44,457 nt of DNA, taken from contig JALWJZ010000064.1 in NCBI GenBank assembly GCA_026996855.1, positions 1-44,457 on the forward strand. Direction: 5' to 3'. This DNA comes from Anaerolineales bacterium (GTDB lineage: Bacteria; Chloroflexota; Anaerolineae; Anaerolineales; DRMV01). The position numbers and the translations under genes are program-made. Each line of letters starts with the position of its first letter. Position 1 is the stretch's first letter. Under the pieces are notes generated by a model. That model made no database searches. It was given only the letters and a program-made list of their open reading frames with translations, and had not been told where the DNA came from. This document shows positions 15,030 through 23,360 of this stretch, piece by piece.

Positions 15030-16877
15030 ATGGGATTTTTCGCTCGTCTGGGGCAGGAAACCTACGACCGTCGCTACCCGGACCGGGAACTGGTGCGGCG
15101 GTTGTCGCCCTATTTCCGCCCGCACCGAAAGGCCCTGGCCGGTGTGGTGGCCCTGATGTTCACCGCCTCGGCCATGGCCACGGGCACCACGTTGCTCTTC
15201 GGCGCGCTGGTGGATGCGCTGGCCCGCCGCATGACCTGGGGCACCCTCCTCCTCATTTCCGGCGCGTTGTTGCTGGCCGGGGTGTTCCTCTGGGCCGCCC
15301 AATGGGGACGGCGGCGCATCCTGGCCCGGGTGCTGGCCCAGGTGGTGTACGACCTGGGCATGGACGCGTTTCGCGCGGTCATGCGCCACGACATGGCCTT
15401 TTTCGACAAGCACGCCTCGGGCCGGGTGGCCTCGCGGTTGGTGAACGATACCCGGGAAATCGCCCAGGTCACCACCCTCATCGCCGACGTGCTTACCCAG
15501 TTCCTGTTCGCCCTCATCCTCATCCTGGTGCTGTTCACCGTGGACTGGCGCTACACCCTGCTCACCCTGGCCTTTGCCGTGGTGCTGGTGCTGGTGGCCC
15601 ACGGGTTGCGCCGTCTGGCCCGGAAAGTCACCCTGGCCGGGCTGCGGGCCATGGCCCTGGTCAACGCCACCATCAAGGAAACCATCGCCGGCATCGCGGT
15701 GGCCAAGAATTTCCACAAAGAAGCCGACATCTACAGGGAATTCGACGAGGCCAACCGCACTTCTTACCGGGTGAACTTGATGCGGGGCTTCGTGCTTTCC
15801 GGCGCGTTCCCCGTGCTCAACCTGGTCATCGGCCTGGCCAGCGCGGGGTTGTTGTTGGCCGGAGGCTGGGGGGTGTTCCACGGGGCCCTGAGTCCGGGCC
15901 AGTGGATGGTTTTCCTGCAAGGGCTGGAGCGGTTCTGGTTCCCCATCGTGAATCTGGCCGCGTTCTGGCCCCAGGTGCAGGCCGGGCTGGCCGCGGCGGA
16001 GCGGGTCTTCTCCCTCATGGACGTGGAACCCCGCGTGCGCCAACTGGACGACCTGCCGGTGGAGCACCTGCGGGGTGCCATTCGGTTCGAGCACGTGACC
16101 TTTGCCTACGACGACGGCACCACCGTGTTCCGGGATTTCTCCCTTTCCATCCATCCCCGGGAATCCCTGGCCCTGGTGGGGCACACCGGCGCGGGGAAGA
16201 CCTCGCTGGTGCGGCTCATCGCCCGGCTCTACGAGTTCCAAAAGGGCCGCATTTTGGTGGACGAGTACGACCTGCGCCGGGTGAATTTGAAATCCTACCG
16301 CCGACACCTGGGCTACGTACCGCAACGACCCTTCCTGTTTTCCGGCACGGTGCTGGACAACATCCGCTACGCGCGGCGGGATGCCACGGAAGAGGAGGTG
16401 CTGGCCCTGGCCCGCAAAATCGACCGCGGCCGCTGGATGGCCAACCTGCCCGACGGCCTGTACACGGAGGTGGGCGAACGGGGCAGCCGCCTTTCCATGG
16501 GCCAGCGGCAACTGGTGGCGCTGCTGCGCGTCCTGCTGCAACGCCCGGCCATCTTCCTGCTGGACGAAGCCACGGCCAGCATCGACCCCTTCACCGAACG
16601 GCAGATTCAGGAAGCCCTGGGCCACATCCTCAAGGGCAGCACCAGCGTGATGATTGCCCACCGGCTGTTCACCGTGGTGGCCGCGGACCGCATCGTGGTG
16701 CTGGAGAAGGGGCGCATCGTGGAAGAGGGGGACCACACCAGCCTGATGGCCCGGGGCGGCCACTACGCCCGCCTGTTCCGCAAGTACTTCTATCACCAGA
16801 CCCTGGCATACGTGGAAGAAGTGGGAAAGCGCATCGGCGGGGAAGGCGAAGCCGGGCTGCCCACCGGCGGGGCGTAG
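15030..16877 (+). CDS. Heterodimeric ABC exporter, subunit with catalytic Glu
   Basis: 615 residues with the same membrane-plus-ATPase layout. Walker A GHTGAGKTS, Walker B IFLLDEATASID with the catalytic Glu, switch SVMIAHRL, but a non-canonical signature LSMGQRQLVALLRV. Together with the upstream subunit this gives one competent ATP site (this Walker B plus the partner's LSGGQ) and one degenerate site, as known for BmrCD and TM287/288-type exporters. The ATG at 15030 has AAGGAG upstream and starts three bases after the partner's stop, so the two are translated together in stoichiometric pairs. The gene is convergent with the SDR gene, 20 bases away. Confidence 0.95.
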   Translation: MGFFARLGQETYDRRYPDRELVRRLSPYFRPHRKALAGVVALMFTASAMATGTTLLFGALVDALARRMTWGTLLLISGALLLAGVFLWAAQWGRRRILARVLAQVVYDLGMDAFRAVMRHDMAFFDKHASGRVASRLVNDTREIAQVTTLIADVLTQFLFALILILVLFTVDWRYTLLTLAFAVVLVLVAHGLRRLARKVTLAGLRAMALVNATIKETIAGIAVAKNFHKEADIYREFDEANRTSYRVNLMRGFVLSGAFPVLNLVIGLASAGLLLAGGWGVFHGALSPGQWMVFLQGLERFWFPIVNLAAFWPQVQAGLAAAERVFSLMDVEPRVRQLDDLPVEHLRGAIRFEHVTFAYDDGTTVFRDFSLSIHPRESLALVGHTGAGKTSLVRLIARLYEFQKGRILVDEYDLRRVNLKSYRRHLGYVPQRPFLFSGTVLDNIRYARRDATEEEVLALARKIDRGRWMANLPDGLYTEVGERGSRLSMGQRQLVALLRVLLQRPAIFLLDEATASIDPFTERQIQEALGHILKGSTSVMIAHRLFTVVAADRIVVLEKGRIVEEGDHTSLMARGGHYARLFRKYFYHQTLAYVEEVGKRIGGEGEAGLPTGGA

Positions 16878-16896
16878 GAGAAGCGAGACAGCACCC

Positions 16897-17631
16897 TCAC
16901 CCGTGCACCAAATGCGCGCCCGCGTCCACGAAGAGGATTTCCCCCGTTACCGCGTCGTTTCGCAGCAGGAAAAGGAGGGCCTGGCCGATTTCCTCGGACC
17001 GGATGGGACGACGGCCCGGCGTACGCTCCACCAGGCGGGCCAGGTAGGCTTCGTCCTTGCCCGGCGGGGGAAGCACCGCGCCCAGAGCCAGCGCGTTGAC
17101 CTGAATGCGCGGGGCCAGTTCGTGCGCGGCCATCTGGGTCAGGGTGTGCAGCGCGGCTTTGCTCACCGTGTAGGCCAGGTATTTGCGACCGGGATACACG
17201 GCCCGCCAGTCGGAGATGTTCACGATTTTCCCCGGCCCCTGCGCCACCGCGCGGGCAAAGGTCTGGATGAGCAAGAAGGGAGCGCGCAGGTTCAGGCTCA
17301 GGTGATGGTCCCAATTCTCCAGCGTGGTTTCCCGCACCGTACCGGGCAGAAACACCGCCGCGGAATTCACCAGGATACGGGGCAGGCCCATGACCTCCTG
17401 CACCTGCCGGAACAACCGAACAGGTGCGTCCGGCCGGGTCAAATCGGCCTGAAAGGCCTCGGCCCGCACCCCATAGGACCGCAACCGGTCCACGGTCTCC
17501 TCCGCGGCCTGGGTCGAATGCCCGTAATGCACGGCCACGTGCACCCCGGCCTGGGCCAGGGTCAGCGCCAAGATACGCCCCACCCGCCGGGCAGCGCCCG
17601 TGACCAGCGCCACCTGTCCTCGAATCTCCAT
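16897..17631 (-). CDS. SDR family oxidoreductase, pteridine-reductase-like
   Basis: 244-residue short-chain dehydrogenase/reductase. The cofactor motif is TGAARRVGR, matching the TGxxxRxG form found in pteridine reductases (PTR1/FolM) in place of the usual TGxxxGxG, which suggests NADPH-dependent reduction of a pterin; this is inference. The catalytic Ser and Tyr-Lys are in NISDWRAVYPG and AYTVSKAAL, and NSAAVFLPG replaces the usual NNAG. The ATG at 17631 has GGAGGAGG eight bases upstream. The end FVDAGAHLVHG is the normal SDR C-terminus. It is divergent from the flavoprotein gene across a 354-base spacer. Confidence 0.9.
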   Translation of the reverse strand: MEIRGQVALVTGAARRVGRILALTLAQAGVHVAVHYGHSTQAAEETVDRLRSYGVRAEAFQADLTRPDAPVRLFRQVQEVMGLPRILVNSAAVFLPGTVRETTLENWDHHLSLNLRAPFLLIQTFARAVAQGPGKIVNISDWRAVYPGRKYLAYTVSKAALHTLTQMAAHELAPRIQVNALALGAVLPPPGKDEAYLARLVERTPGRRPIRSEEIGQALLFLLRNDAVTGEILFVDAGAHLVHG

Positions 17632-17985
17632 CGAACGTCCTCCTCCATTCGCAAAATCCGGAAACCGCCAACAGGAACCCGCATCCACGGCCTCCGTTAT
17701 ACCAAAACCCAGACGATACCTCCCTGGAACCAGGGAGAAAATCCCTCCGGCGTCGTTCCCGAACGGCCACCGGATACGCGGTTTGGGCTATACTGATTTA
17801 GGAAAGCACCCCCGGATGTCCGGTTCGCCGACCGGCATCTGCCCTTGTGCACCGCACCTTTCCTCGTCGGCATCATGGCCTGCTTCAAACCCACGACGAG
17901 GCCCTTGTGGAACGGGCAAGGCTCGGTCGATTCAAAACCAATCGTTCGCCGCGTATTTCATCCTCTTGAACGAAGGAGGCGCGTC
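17632..17985 (+). other. Divergent spacer with structured leader of the flavoprotein gene
   Basis: No gene is seen. A possible -10 TATACT lies at 17789-17794 without a good -35. Downstream are a stem GATG-(T)-CCGGT/ACCGG-CATC with a TCGCCG loop (17815-17839), a stem CCTCGTCG/CGACGAGG (17862-17869 with 17894-17901) and a short CCTTG/CAAGG pair. The elements point to a folded 5' leader. It does not match the glycine riboswitch or another class that I can recognise. Confidence 0.5.
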
Positions 17986-19173
17986 ATGTCTGAAACGCCA
18001 ACCCATGCCGAGGTCATCGTGGTCGGTGGCGGCATCAACGGCGTGAGCACCGCGTTTCATCTGGCCAAGGAAGGCGTCCGCGTCTTGCTGCTGGAAAAGG
18101 ACGACATCGCCGCGGGGCCCACGGGCTACTCCGGCGCCATCGTGCGCCAGCACTACTCCCACCCCGTGACCGCGCGCATGGCCCTGGAATCCCTCCGGTT
18201 CTGGGAAAACTTCGCGGAGCACACCTTCGGCGGCGACGCCGGCTTTCGCCAGGTGGGCTTCGTCCTGGCCGTGCGTCCCGAAGACGTGCCCATGCTCCAG
18301 CAAAACATCGCCATGCAGCAAGGGGTGGGCATTCGCACGTCCTTCTTGACACCGGAAGCCATCAAGGAAATCATCCCCTACATCGCCTTGCAAGACCTGG
18401 GCGGCGCGGCCTACGAACCCGAATCGGGCTACTGCTCGCCGGTGCTGGCCGCCAACTCCTTCGCCCGGGCCGCGCAGCAAATGGGCGCCACCGTGCTCAC
18501 CGGCCATCGCGTCACGGACTTCATCAAAGAGGGCAACCGGGTGAAAGGCGTACGCACCCCCAAGGGCGACTTCTACGCGGACAAAGTGGTGCTGGCCACC
18601 GGCCCCTGGAGCCCGGGTCTGATGCGCCTGCTGGGTCATGAAGTGCCCATCACCCCGGCCCGGGGCAAGGTGGTGCTGTTCCAGCGTCCTCCCCACGTGC
18701 CCGAACATCCCGTGTACGGCGACTTCCCCTATGCCTTCTACATGCGTCCCGAAACGGGCCACCAGACCTTCATGGGCGACCTGGGCCCCGAAGAGGCCAA
18801 GGACGTGGTCCAGGACCCCGACGACTTCAACCGCCGGGTCCCCCTGGAACTCATCCACGACTATGGCGAGCGCCTGGTGCGGCGCTTCCCCGTGATGGAA
18901 GACGTGCGGGTGGCCTCTTCCTACGCCGCGCTGTACGACATCACCCCGGACTGGCACCCCATCGTGGACCGGGTACCCAACTGGGACAACGTGTACCTGC
19001 TGGCCGGGGGCAGCGGGCATTGCTTCAAACTTTCCCCCGCGCTGGGGCGGCGCATGGCCCACCTGGTGCTCCACGACCGATGGATCGACGACGAGCCACA
19101 CCTTTTCCGCTTCCACCGCTTCCAGGAGGGCGATCTGGTCCGCGGGCAGTACCACTACAGCATTTTGGGGTGA
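17986..19173 (+). CDS. FAD-dependent oxidoreductase (DAO family, sarcosine/glycine oxidase-like)
   Basis: 395 residues. The N-terminal dinucleotide-binding motif VIVVGGGINGVSTAFHLA and the acidic end of strand two (LLLEKDDIAAG) bind FAD. KVVLATGPWSPGLMRLLG and the C-terminal GGSGHCFKLSPALGRRMAHL are typical of the DAO family subgroup that includes sarcosine oxidase beta subunit and glycine oxidase. Substrate specificity cannot be read from the sequence; an N-methylated or simple amino acid is likely. The ATG at 17986 has GAAGGAGG upstream; an earlier in-frame GTG lies inside the structured leader. It stands alone, followed by a strong hairpin. Confidence 0.9.
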   Translation: MSETPTHAEVIVVGGGINGVSTAFHLAKEGVRVLLLEKDDIAAGPTGYSGAIVRQHYSHPVTARMALESLRFWENFAEHTFGGDAGFRQVGFVLAVRPEDVPMLQQNIAMQQGVGIRTSFLTPEAIKEIIPYIALQDLGGAAYEPESGYCSPVLAANSFARAAQQMGATVLTGHRVTDFIKEGNRVKGVRTPKGDFYADKVVLATGPWSPGLMRLLGHEVPITPARGKVVLFQRPPHVPEHPVYGDFPYAFYMRPETGHQTFMGDLGPEEAKDVVQDPDDFNRRVPLELIHDYGERLVRRFPVMEDVRVASSYAALYDITPDWHPIVDRVPNWDNVYLLAGGSGHCFKLSPALGRRMAHLVLHDRWIDDEPHLFRFHRFQEGDLVRGQYHYSILG

Positions 19174-19213
19174 AAAGGGGTCAATCGCTCGGGGGTTTTT
19201 CCAAACCAAAACG

Positions 19214-19241
19214 GCCCGGGGCGCATCAAAATGCCCCGGGC
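19214..19241. terminator. Hairpin terminator between convergent genes
   Basis: A 9-bp perfect stem GCCCGGGGC/GCCCCGGGC with a ten-base loop lies between the 3' ends of the DAO-type gene and the ATPase/DUF234 gene. On the minus strand GTTTTGG follows, a short T run. The plus strand has no T run. It is probably used mainly in the minus direction or in both. Confidence 0.7.
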
Positions 19242-19287
19242 TATGGGTTCCTAAAAATTGAACCTTGTGATGGTGGGCCAAAAAACA

Positions 19288-20682
19288 TCACAACTCTACC
19301 AAGGTGTCCAAATCCACCAAGAGCCAGCCTTGCTCCTGCGCCGCAGCCTGCACACCTGGCGTAAAACCCGATCGGGAAAATAGCACCAAGGAGCGTACCC
19401 GAATACCTGTATCTTGAGTAAAGTTCTCGGCTTTGCGTTGCAAGTCGCCTACCACACGTATATCCACCGGTTGGCGCGTCCATTTGGCCTCGCCCAAAAG
19501 GGCCTCGGTGCCTTCTGCATTGAGAGCCACGGCATCGATTTCAACCTCTCGCTTCCACCAAGAACCTACTCGAGCCAGGGGCCAAGGTAGGCGATCCTTC
19601 TCAGCCAAACGCCAAAACGCCGCGCGTGCCACGTCTTCAAAGGCCCAAGAGGTGAACTCGTCCAAGTGCTGGCGGACTTGATTCAAGACCACCTCTGGAG
19701 AAACGGTCCCCGAAAAGCGATACGGGTATACAAAGCGAAACCAAAAACGCAGAAAGTGGTCTTTCAAACGATACAGGCCTTTTCGGAATTTGTGCGGTTG
19801 TCGAACCGTCACAGGCACCACATACTCCACCAAATCCATTTCCTGGAGTTTTGAAAGGTAAAAAGGAAGGGATTGGGAGGAAATTCGGGCACGCTGTCCA
19901 ATTTCATTACGACGAGTACGACCCGACGCCAAGGCCTCCAGCACGGCAAAGTATCGACCCGGTTCGCGTAATTCTTGACGAAGCAAAAAATGGGGCTCAT
20001 CGTATAACAGGCCTTCAGGGCGCAAGATAAAACGTGCTATTCCATCCAGCACCCCATCGGCCGATTGAAAAAGGCGCAGATACATGGGCATGCCGCCAAG
20101 CACGGCAAAGGCCCTTACCCGTTCTTCGGGTGACCATTCCGGGAAAAACTTTTGGGCATCCCAAAAGGCAAAGGGTTTGAGTTGCCATTGCGCCGTGCGC
20201 CGGCCGTATAAAGGGGCGCGATGTCCTAAAACGTGTTTTTCCATCATGCCAATATGGGAACCACTCAGTACCAGCATAATTTTCGTGTGTTTGAGAAGTT
20301 CGTCCCACAGGCGCTGCAAAATCGAAGGGAGCGCAGGCTGGATATCCACCAGATAAGGGAATTCGTCCAGGACAACCACCAAGCGCTGGGACTCGGCGTA
20401 TCCAGCCAGAAAACGAAAGGCCTGCTCCCAATTCTCGAAGGGGGGAAGACGTTCGGGGTTATTGAACAGCGCCCGGGAAACTTCGCGCGTGAAAGAACGC
20501 AAGGCCCAGGTTTCCTCGCTCAAATCCGCCACGAAGAAAACGTGGGGTTTGCCGCGACAAAACTGCCGTAACAGTTCCGTCTTCCCCACCCGACGGCGCC
20601 CGTACAGTACGAAAAATTCGGCTTGCGAAGACCGATATCGCTCCTCGAGCACTTGGAGTTCTCGTTCTCGATTGATAAACAT
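19288..20682 (-). CDS. ATP-binding protein, ATPase_2 plus DUF234
   Basis: 464 residues. The N-terminal STAND-like ATPase begins FINRERELQVLEERY, with Walker A YGRRRVGKTELL and Walker B VVVLDEFPYLVD; a winged helix follows (ISSQSLPFYLSKLQEMDLVE). The C-terminal DUF234 domain has EVEIDAVALN and LLGEAKWTR, a PD-(D/E)xK-like pattern. These proteins are frequent in archaea and Chloroflexota, mobile, and of unknown role. The ATG at 20682 has GAGAGGTG upstream. Base composition is visibly richer in A and T than the neighbours and codon endings are more mixed, which suggests acquisition by transfer. A sigma-70 promoter and a palindrome array lie just upstream. Confidence 0.9.
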   Translation of the reverse strand: MFINRERELQVLEERYRSSQAEFFVLYGRRRVGKTELLRQFCRGKPHVFFVADLSEETWALRSFTREVSRALFNNPERLPPFENWEQAFRFLAGYAESQRLVVVLDEFPYLVDIQPALPSILQRLWDELLKHTKIMLVLSGSHIGMMEKHVLGHRAPLYGRRTAQWQLKPFAFWDAQKFFPEWSPEERVRAFAVLGGMPMYLRLFQSADGVLDGIARFILRPEGLLYDEPHFLLRQELREPGRYFAVLEALASGRTRRNEIGQRARISSQSLPFYLSKLQEMDLVEYVVPVTVRQPHKFRKGLYRLKDHFLRFWFRFVYPYRFSGTVSPEVVLNQVRQHLDEFTSWAFEDVARAAFWRLAEKDRLPWPLARVGSWWKREVEIDAVALNAEGTEALLGEAKWTRQPVDIRVVGDLQRKAENFTQDTGIRVRSLVLFSRSGFTPGVQAAAQEQGWLLVDLDTLVEL

Positions 20683-20725
20683 AGGAACACCTCTCAAAAC
20701 CGGGGGTTTGCAGCGTTCATATCCC

Positions 20726-20753
20726 ATTATGGAGTTTTCAGAGCAATAGTCAA
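20726..20753 (-). promoter_or_regulatory. Promoter of the ATPase/DUF234 gene
   Basis: On the minus strand TTGACT (-35, 20748-20753) and CATAAT (-10, 20726-20731) are 16 bases apart, each five of six to consensus. The -10 ends 43 bases before the ATG. The -35 overlaps the outermost half-site of the palindrome array. Confidence 0.75.
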
Positions 20754-20811
20754 GACTATCATAGTCCAGACTATCATAGTCGCGACTATGATAGTCTGGA
20801 CTATCGTAATT
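20746..20811. repeat. Array of 13-bp palindromes with 15-bp period (operator-like)
   Basis: Three full units of GACTAT-N-ATAGTC stand at 20754-20766, 20769-20781 and 20784-20796. Degenerate outer units lie in the same phase: at 20739-20751 only the ATAGTC half is kept, and at 20799-20811 only GACTAT. Units two and three plus their linkers make one perfect 34-bp palindrome centred on CGCG (20767-20800). The array lies against and overlaps the -35 of the ATPase gene, so binding of a dimeric regulator to each unit is a reasonable inference. Confidence 0.9.
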
Positions 20812-20910
20812 TCCATACCCTTCCCAAAGGGGAGGCATCCAGGCACGGCCTCGATGGAACTTGCGCCCAGGGGTATTTCAGCGCCGCAGCAAAACGCCGC
20901 GTTTCAAGAT

Positions 20911-21549
20911 TCACGGCTCAGCCGAGGGAGAAGGCGTGGGGGAGGGCGCCACCACCTGAACGAGGATGTATACCGGTTCACCAAAGGGTTGGCCCTGGGG
21001 GTCGAAAGCCTGCCACAGGCTGGAGTAGATGCCCGGCTCTTCGGGGGCCACGAAGCGCACCCGCAACACCACCTCCGCGCCAGGCTTGGCCGGGAACAAA
21101 GGTTGGGGCGATTCCGCTCCCATGGGCATCCCCCGCACGAAGCGCAAGGTATACCCTGCGCCCCAGGCGCAGGTGCCGCTGTTCTTCACCCGCCAGCCCT
21201 TGTCCAGCACCTGGCCCGGAGATACCACGCTATTGTCGGGGATGGTCTCATCCCGGACGAAGCGCAAATCGTTCACGCACGCCGTGACTTGCGGCTCCGG
21301 CGTGGAGGCGGTCGGACCAACCGGAAAGGGGGGTGTGGGGGAAGGTGTGGCCGAAGGCGGCGCGGTGGGAGGCACGAACATCGGACCCCGCTCGGCCACC
21401 CGCTGGGGCCGACAGGAGGCCAGGCCCACCAGCAAGGCTCCCAAAGCCCACAAAACCGGAAACCAGCCTGGCCCCAAACGAAAAACGCGAACGAACCCAG
21501 AAAGGGACGCCCGGGAGGGTTGGGACAAAGGTTCCGACCGGTTCGGCAT
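20911..21549 (-). CDS. Lipoprotein with NBR1-type Ig domain
   Basis: 212 residues. A basic N-terminus and hydrophobic segment lead to the lipobox GLASC with Cys at 46, so this is an exported lipoprotein. A Pro/Thr/Ser linker (PPTAPPSATPSPTPPFPVGP) follows. The domain has SVVSPGQVLDKGWRVKNSGT, CAWGAGYTLRF and FVAPEEPGIYSSLWQAFD, the pattern of the Ig-like domain first described in NBR1 (N_BRCA1_IG), which is common in Chloroflexota lipoproteins. The start at 21549 follows the NuoEF stop by five bases, so it belongs to that transcript. The tail is again Pro/Ser-rich. Function unknown; binding or scaffolding at the cell surface is likely. Confidence 0.88.
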   Translation of the reverse strand: MPNRSEPLSQPSRASLSGFVRVFRLGPGWFPVLWALGALLVGLASCRPQRVAERGPMFVPPTAPPSATPSPTPPFPVGPTASTPEPQVTACVNDLRFVRDETIPDNSVVSPGQVLDKGWRVKNSGTCAWGAGYTLRFVRGMPMGAESPQPLFPAKPGAEVVLRVRFVAPEEPGIYSSLWQAFDPQGQPFGEPVYILVQVVAPSPTPSPSAEP

Positions 21550-21554
21550 TGTCC

Positions 21555-23267
21555 TTACGCCGAAGAAGTGAACAAATCGGGCCAGAGGCGTAGGGCGCTG
21601 AACAGGGCCATGGACGCGGTCTGGCCCAGGCCGCAAATGGATGCGTCGGTCATGGTGTGGCCGATGTCGTGCAGCAGGGCCAGGTCGGCCGGACGGCCCG
21701 CGCCCCGGGCCAGGCGTTGCAAGATTTCCCATTGGCGTTGCGTGCCCAACTGGCAGGGGAAGCACTTGCCGCACGATTCCTCGGCGAAGAACCAGGCCAG
21801 GTTGACCAGAAGTGCCCGCAGGTCCCGCTGGTCGTTGAAGACCATGACCGTGCCGGTGCCCACGGGCACCCCTCGCTCCTGGCCGTTTTCCAGAGTCAGG
21901 GGCCAGTCCAGGTCGTCGCCGGCCACAAAGGCCCCGGCCGCACCGCCCACCAGCACCGCCGCGGCCCGGCCACCCGTCACCCCGCCGGCCCACTCCTCAA
22001 TTAATTCCCGCAGGGTGATGCCAAAGGGCGCTTCGTACACGCCGGGCCGGGCCACGTCGCCGGAGACGCTGAACAGTTTGGTCCCCGGCGACTTCTCCGT
22101 GCCGTGCTTCCGATAGGCCTCCGGGCCTTCGGACACGATGAAGGGCACATTGGCCAGGGTTTCCACGTTGTTGATGGCCGTGGGTTTCCCGAAAAGGCCG
22201 TGGGTGGTGGGGTACGGCGGCTTGAGGCGGGGCTGGCCCCGCTTTCCTTCGATGGATTCGAAGAGCGCGGTTTCCTCGCCGCAAATGTACGCGCCCGCTC
22301 CCCGGCGCAACTCGATGTCGAAGGAAAACCCGCTTCCCAGGATGTTCTCCCCCAGCAGGCCGGCACGGCGCGCGGCCTGGAGGGCCAGGTCCAGCATGAG
22401 CGCGGCTTTGGCGTATTCCCCGCGTACGTAAATGTAGCCCCTGGACGCGCCCACCGCATACCCGGCCAGGATGAGACCTTCGATGATCAGGTGCGGGTTT
22501 CCTTCCATGAGCACTCGGTCTTTGAAAGTTCCGGGTTCGGATTCGTCCGCGTTGCACACCACGTACTTGGGTTCGCCCGGCGCCCTGGCCGCGAATTCCC
22601 ACTTCAACCCGGTGGGGAAGGCCGCGCCTCCCCGGCCCCACAACCCCGAGGCCTTCACCGCTTCCCGCACGGCCTCCGGCGTCATCTGCGTCAGCGCCTT
22701 TTCCAGGGCCTGATACCCGCCCACCTCGCGGTAATCTTCCAGGGCAAGGGCGCGGCTGCCCAGCACGTGGGCGGTCAAACGCCGCGTAGGGCCGTCCACC
22801 CGGGTTTTCACCGTGGGCAGTTTGCGCTTGAGCACGGCCTCGGCATCCTGCACGTCCTGCACCGGGCCGAAGGCTTCCGGCCCCACCATGACCGCTGGCG
22901 CGGCATCGCACAGGCCCAGGCAGGGCACGCCTTCCACCATCCAGGCGCCGTCCTCGGTGGGTTCGCCTTCTTCCACCCCCAGGGCCGATTTCAGCGTCTC
23001 CAGCAAAGTCTCGGCGCCGTGGGCCTGACACACCGGCCCCTTGCACACCCGCAGAATGTTGCGTCCGGTGGGATGGTCGTAGAACATACTGTAGAAGGAA
23101 ATCACACCGTACACGTCGGCCAGGGGCACGTCCAGGGCCTTGGCGATGGCTTTCGCCCCTTCGGGGGGAATCCACCCCAGAGCCTCCTGCACCGCGTGCA
23201 GGGCCGGCAGCAACGCGGTCCGTCCCTTTCCCTGGTAGGGGGCCAGGAAGGTGTCGAATTTCATCAT
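21555..23267 (-). CDS. Fused NuoE-NuoF NADH dehydrogenase subunit
   Basis: 570 residues joining two diaphorase subunits. Residues 1-150 are NuoE-like, a thioredoxin-fold [2Fe-2S] domain with Cys75, Cys80, Cys116 and Cys120 (CKGPVC, CLGLC). The rest is NuoF-like: NADH/FMN site GRGGAAFPTGLKW (~212), NADESEPGTFKDR, RGAGAYICGEETAL, and the [4Fe-4S] cysteines in ESCGKCFPC (~495) and SICGLG (~540). Such modules feed electrons from NADH into complex I, or serve soluble hydrogenases and formate dehydrogenases. None of those partners is nearby, so its complex cannot be named. AGGAGG lies upstream of the ATG pair at 23267/23264. Confidence 0.93.
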   Translation of the reverse strand: MMKFDTFLAPYQGKGRTALLPALHAVQEALGWIPPEGAKAIAKALDVPLADVYGVISFYSMFYDHPTGRNILRVCKGPVCQAHGAETLLETLKSALGVEEGEPTEDGAWMVEGVPCLGLCDAAPAVMVGPEAFGPVQDVQDAEAVLKRKLPTVKTRVDGPTRRLTAHVLGSRALALEDYREVGGYQALEKALTQMTPEAVREAVKASGLWGRGGAAFPTGLKWEFAARAPGEPKYVVCNADESEPGTFKDRVLMEGNPHLIIEGLILAGYAVGASRGYIYVRGEYAKAALMLDLALQAARRAGLLGENILGSGFSFDIELRRGAGAYICGEETALFESIEGKRGQPRLKPPYPTTHGLFGKPTAINNVETLANVPFIVSEGPEAYRKHGTEKSPGTKLFSVSGDVARPGVYEAPFGITLRELIEEWAGGVTGGRAAAVLVGGAAGAFVAGDDLDWPLTLENGQERGVPVGTGTVMVFNDQRDLRALLVNLAWFFAEESCGKCFPCQLGTQRQWEILQRLARGAGRPADLALLHDIGHTMTDASICGLGQTASMALFSALRLWPDLFTSSA

Positions 23268-23360
23268 CGGCCTCCTGTCCGCTGGAATGAGCGGGTCTAC
23301 CCCTTACGCCTCACGACTTGACAACTTGGAGAACGTTGCCCCTTCGCGTCGGGCACGCCC

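Noticed and set aside
12948-16796. A long minus-strand open frame opposite the ABC exporter genes.
   Set aside because: Shadow of two well-defined ABC subunits; composition is His/Gln/Gly-rich with no motif.
17800-17985. A glycine riboswitch upstream of the DAO-type oxidase.
   Set aside because: The conserved glycine aptamer blocks were not found; only generic stems are present.
20746-20811. A short CRISPR array.
   Set aside because: The period is 15 bp with two-base linkers and palindromic units; there are no spacers and no cas genes.
20682-20838. A longer start for the ATPase/DUF234 protein, giving a YDSLDY-rich N-terminus.
   Set aside because: The extra codons only translate the 15-bp palindrome array and the promoter; the ATG at 20682 has a ribosome site and begins the domain.
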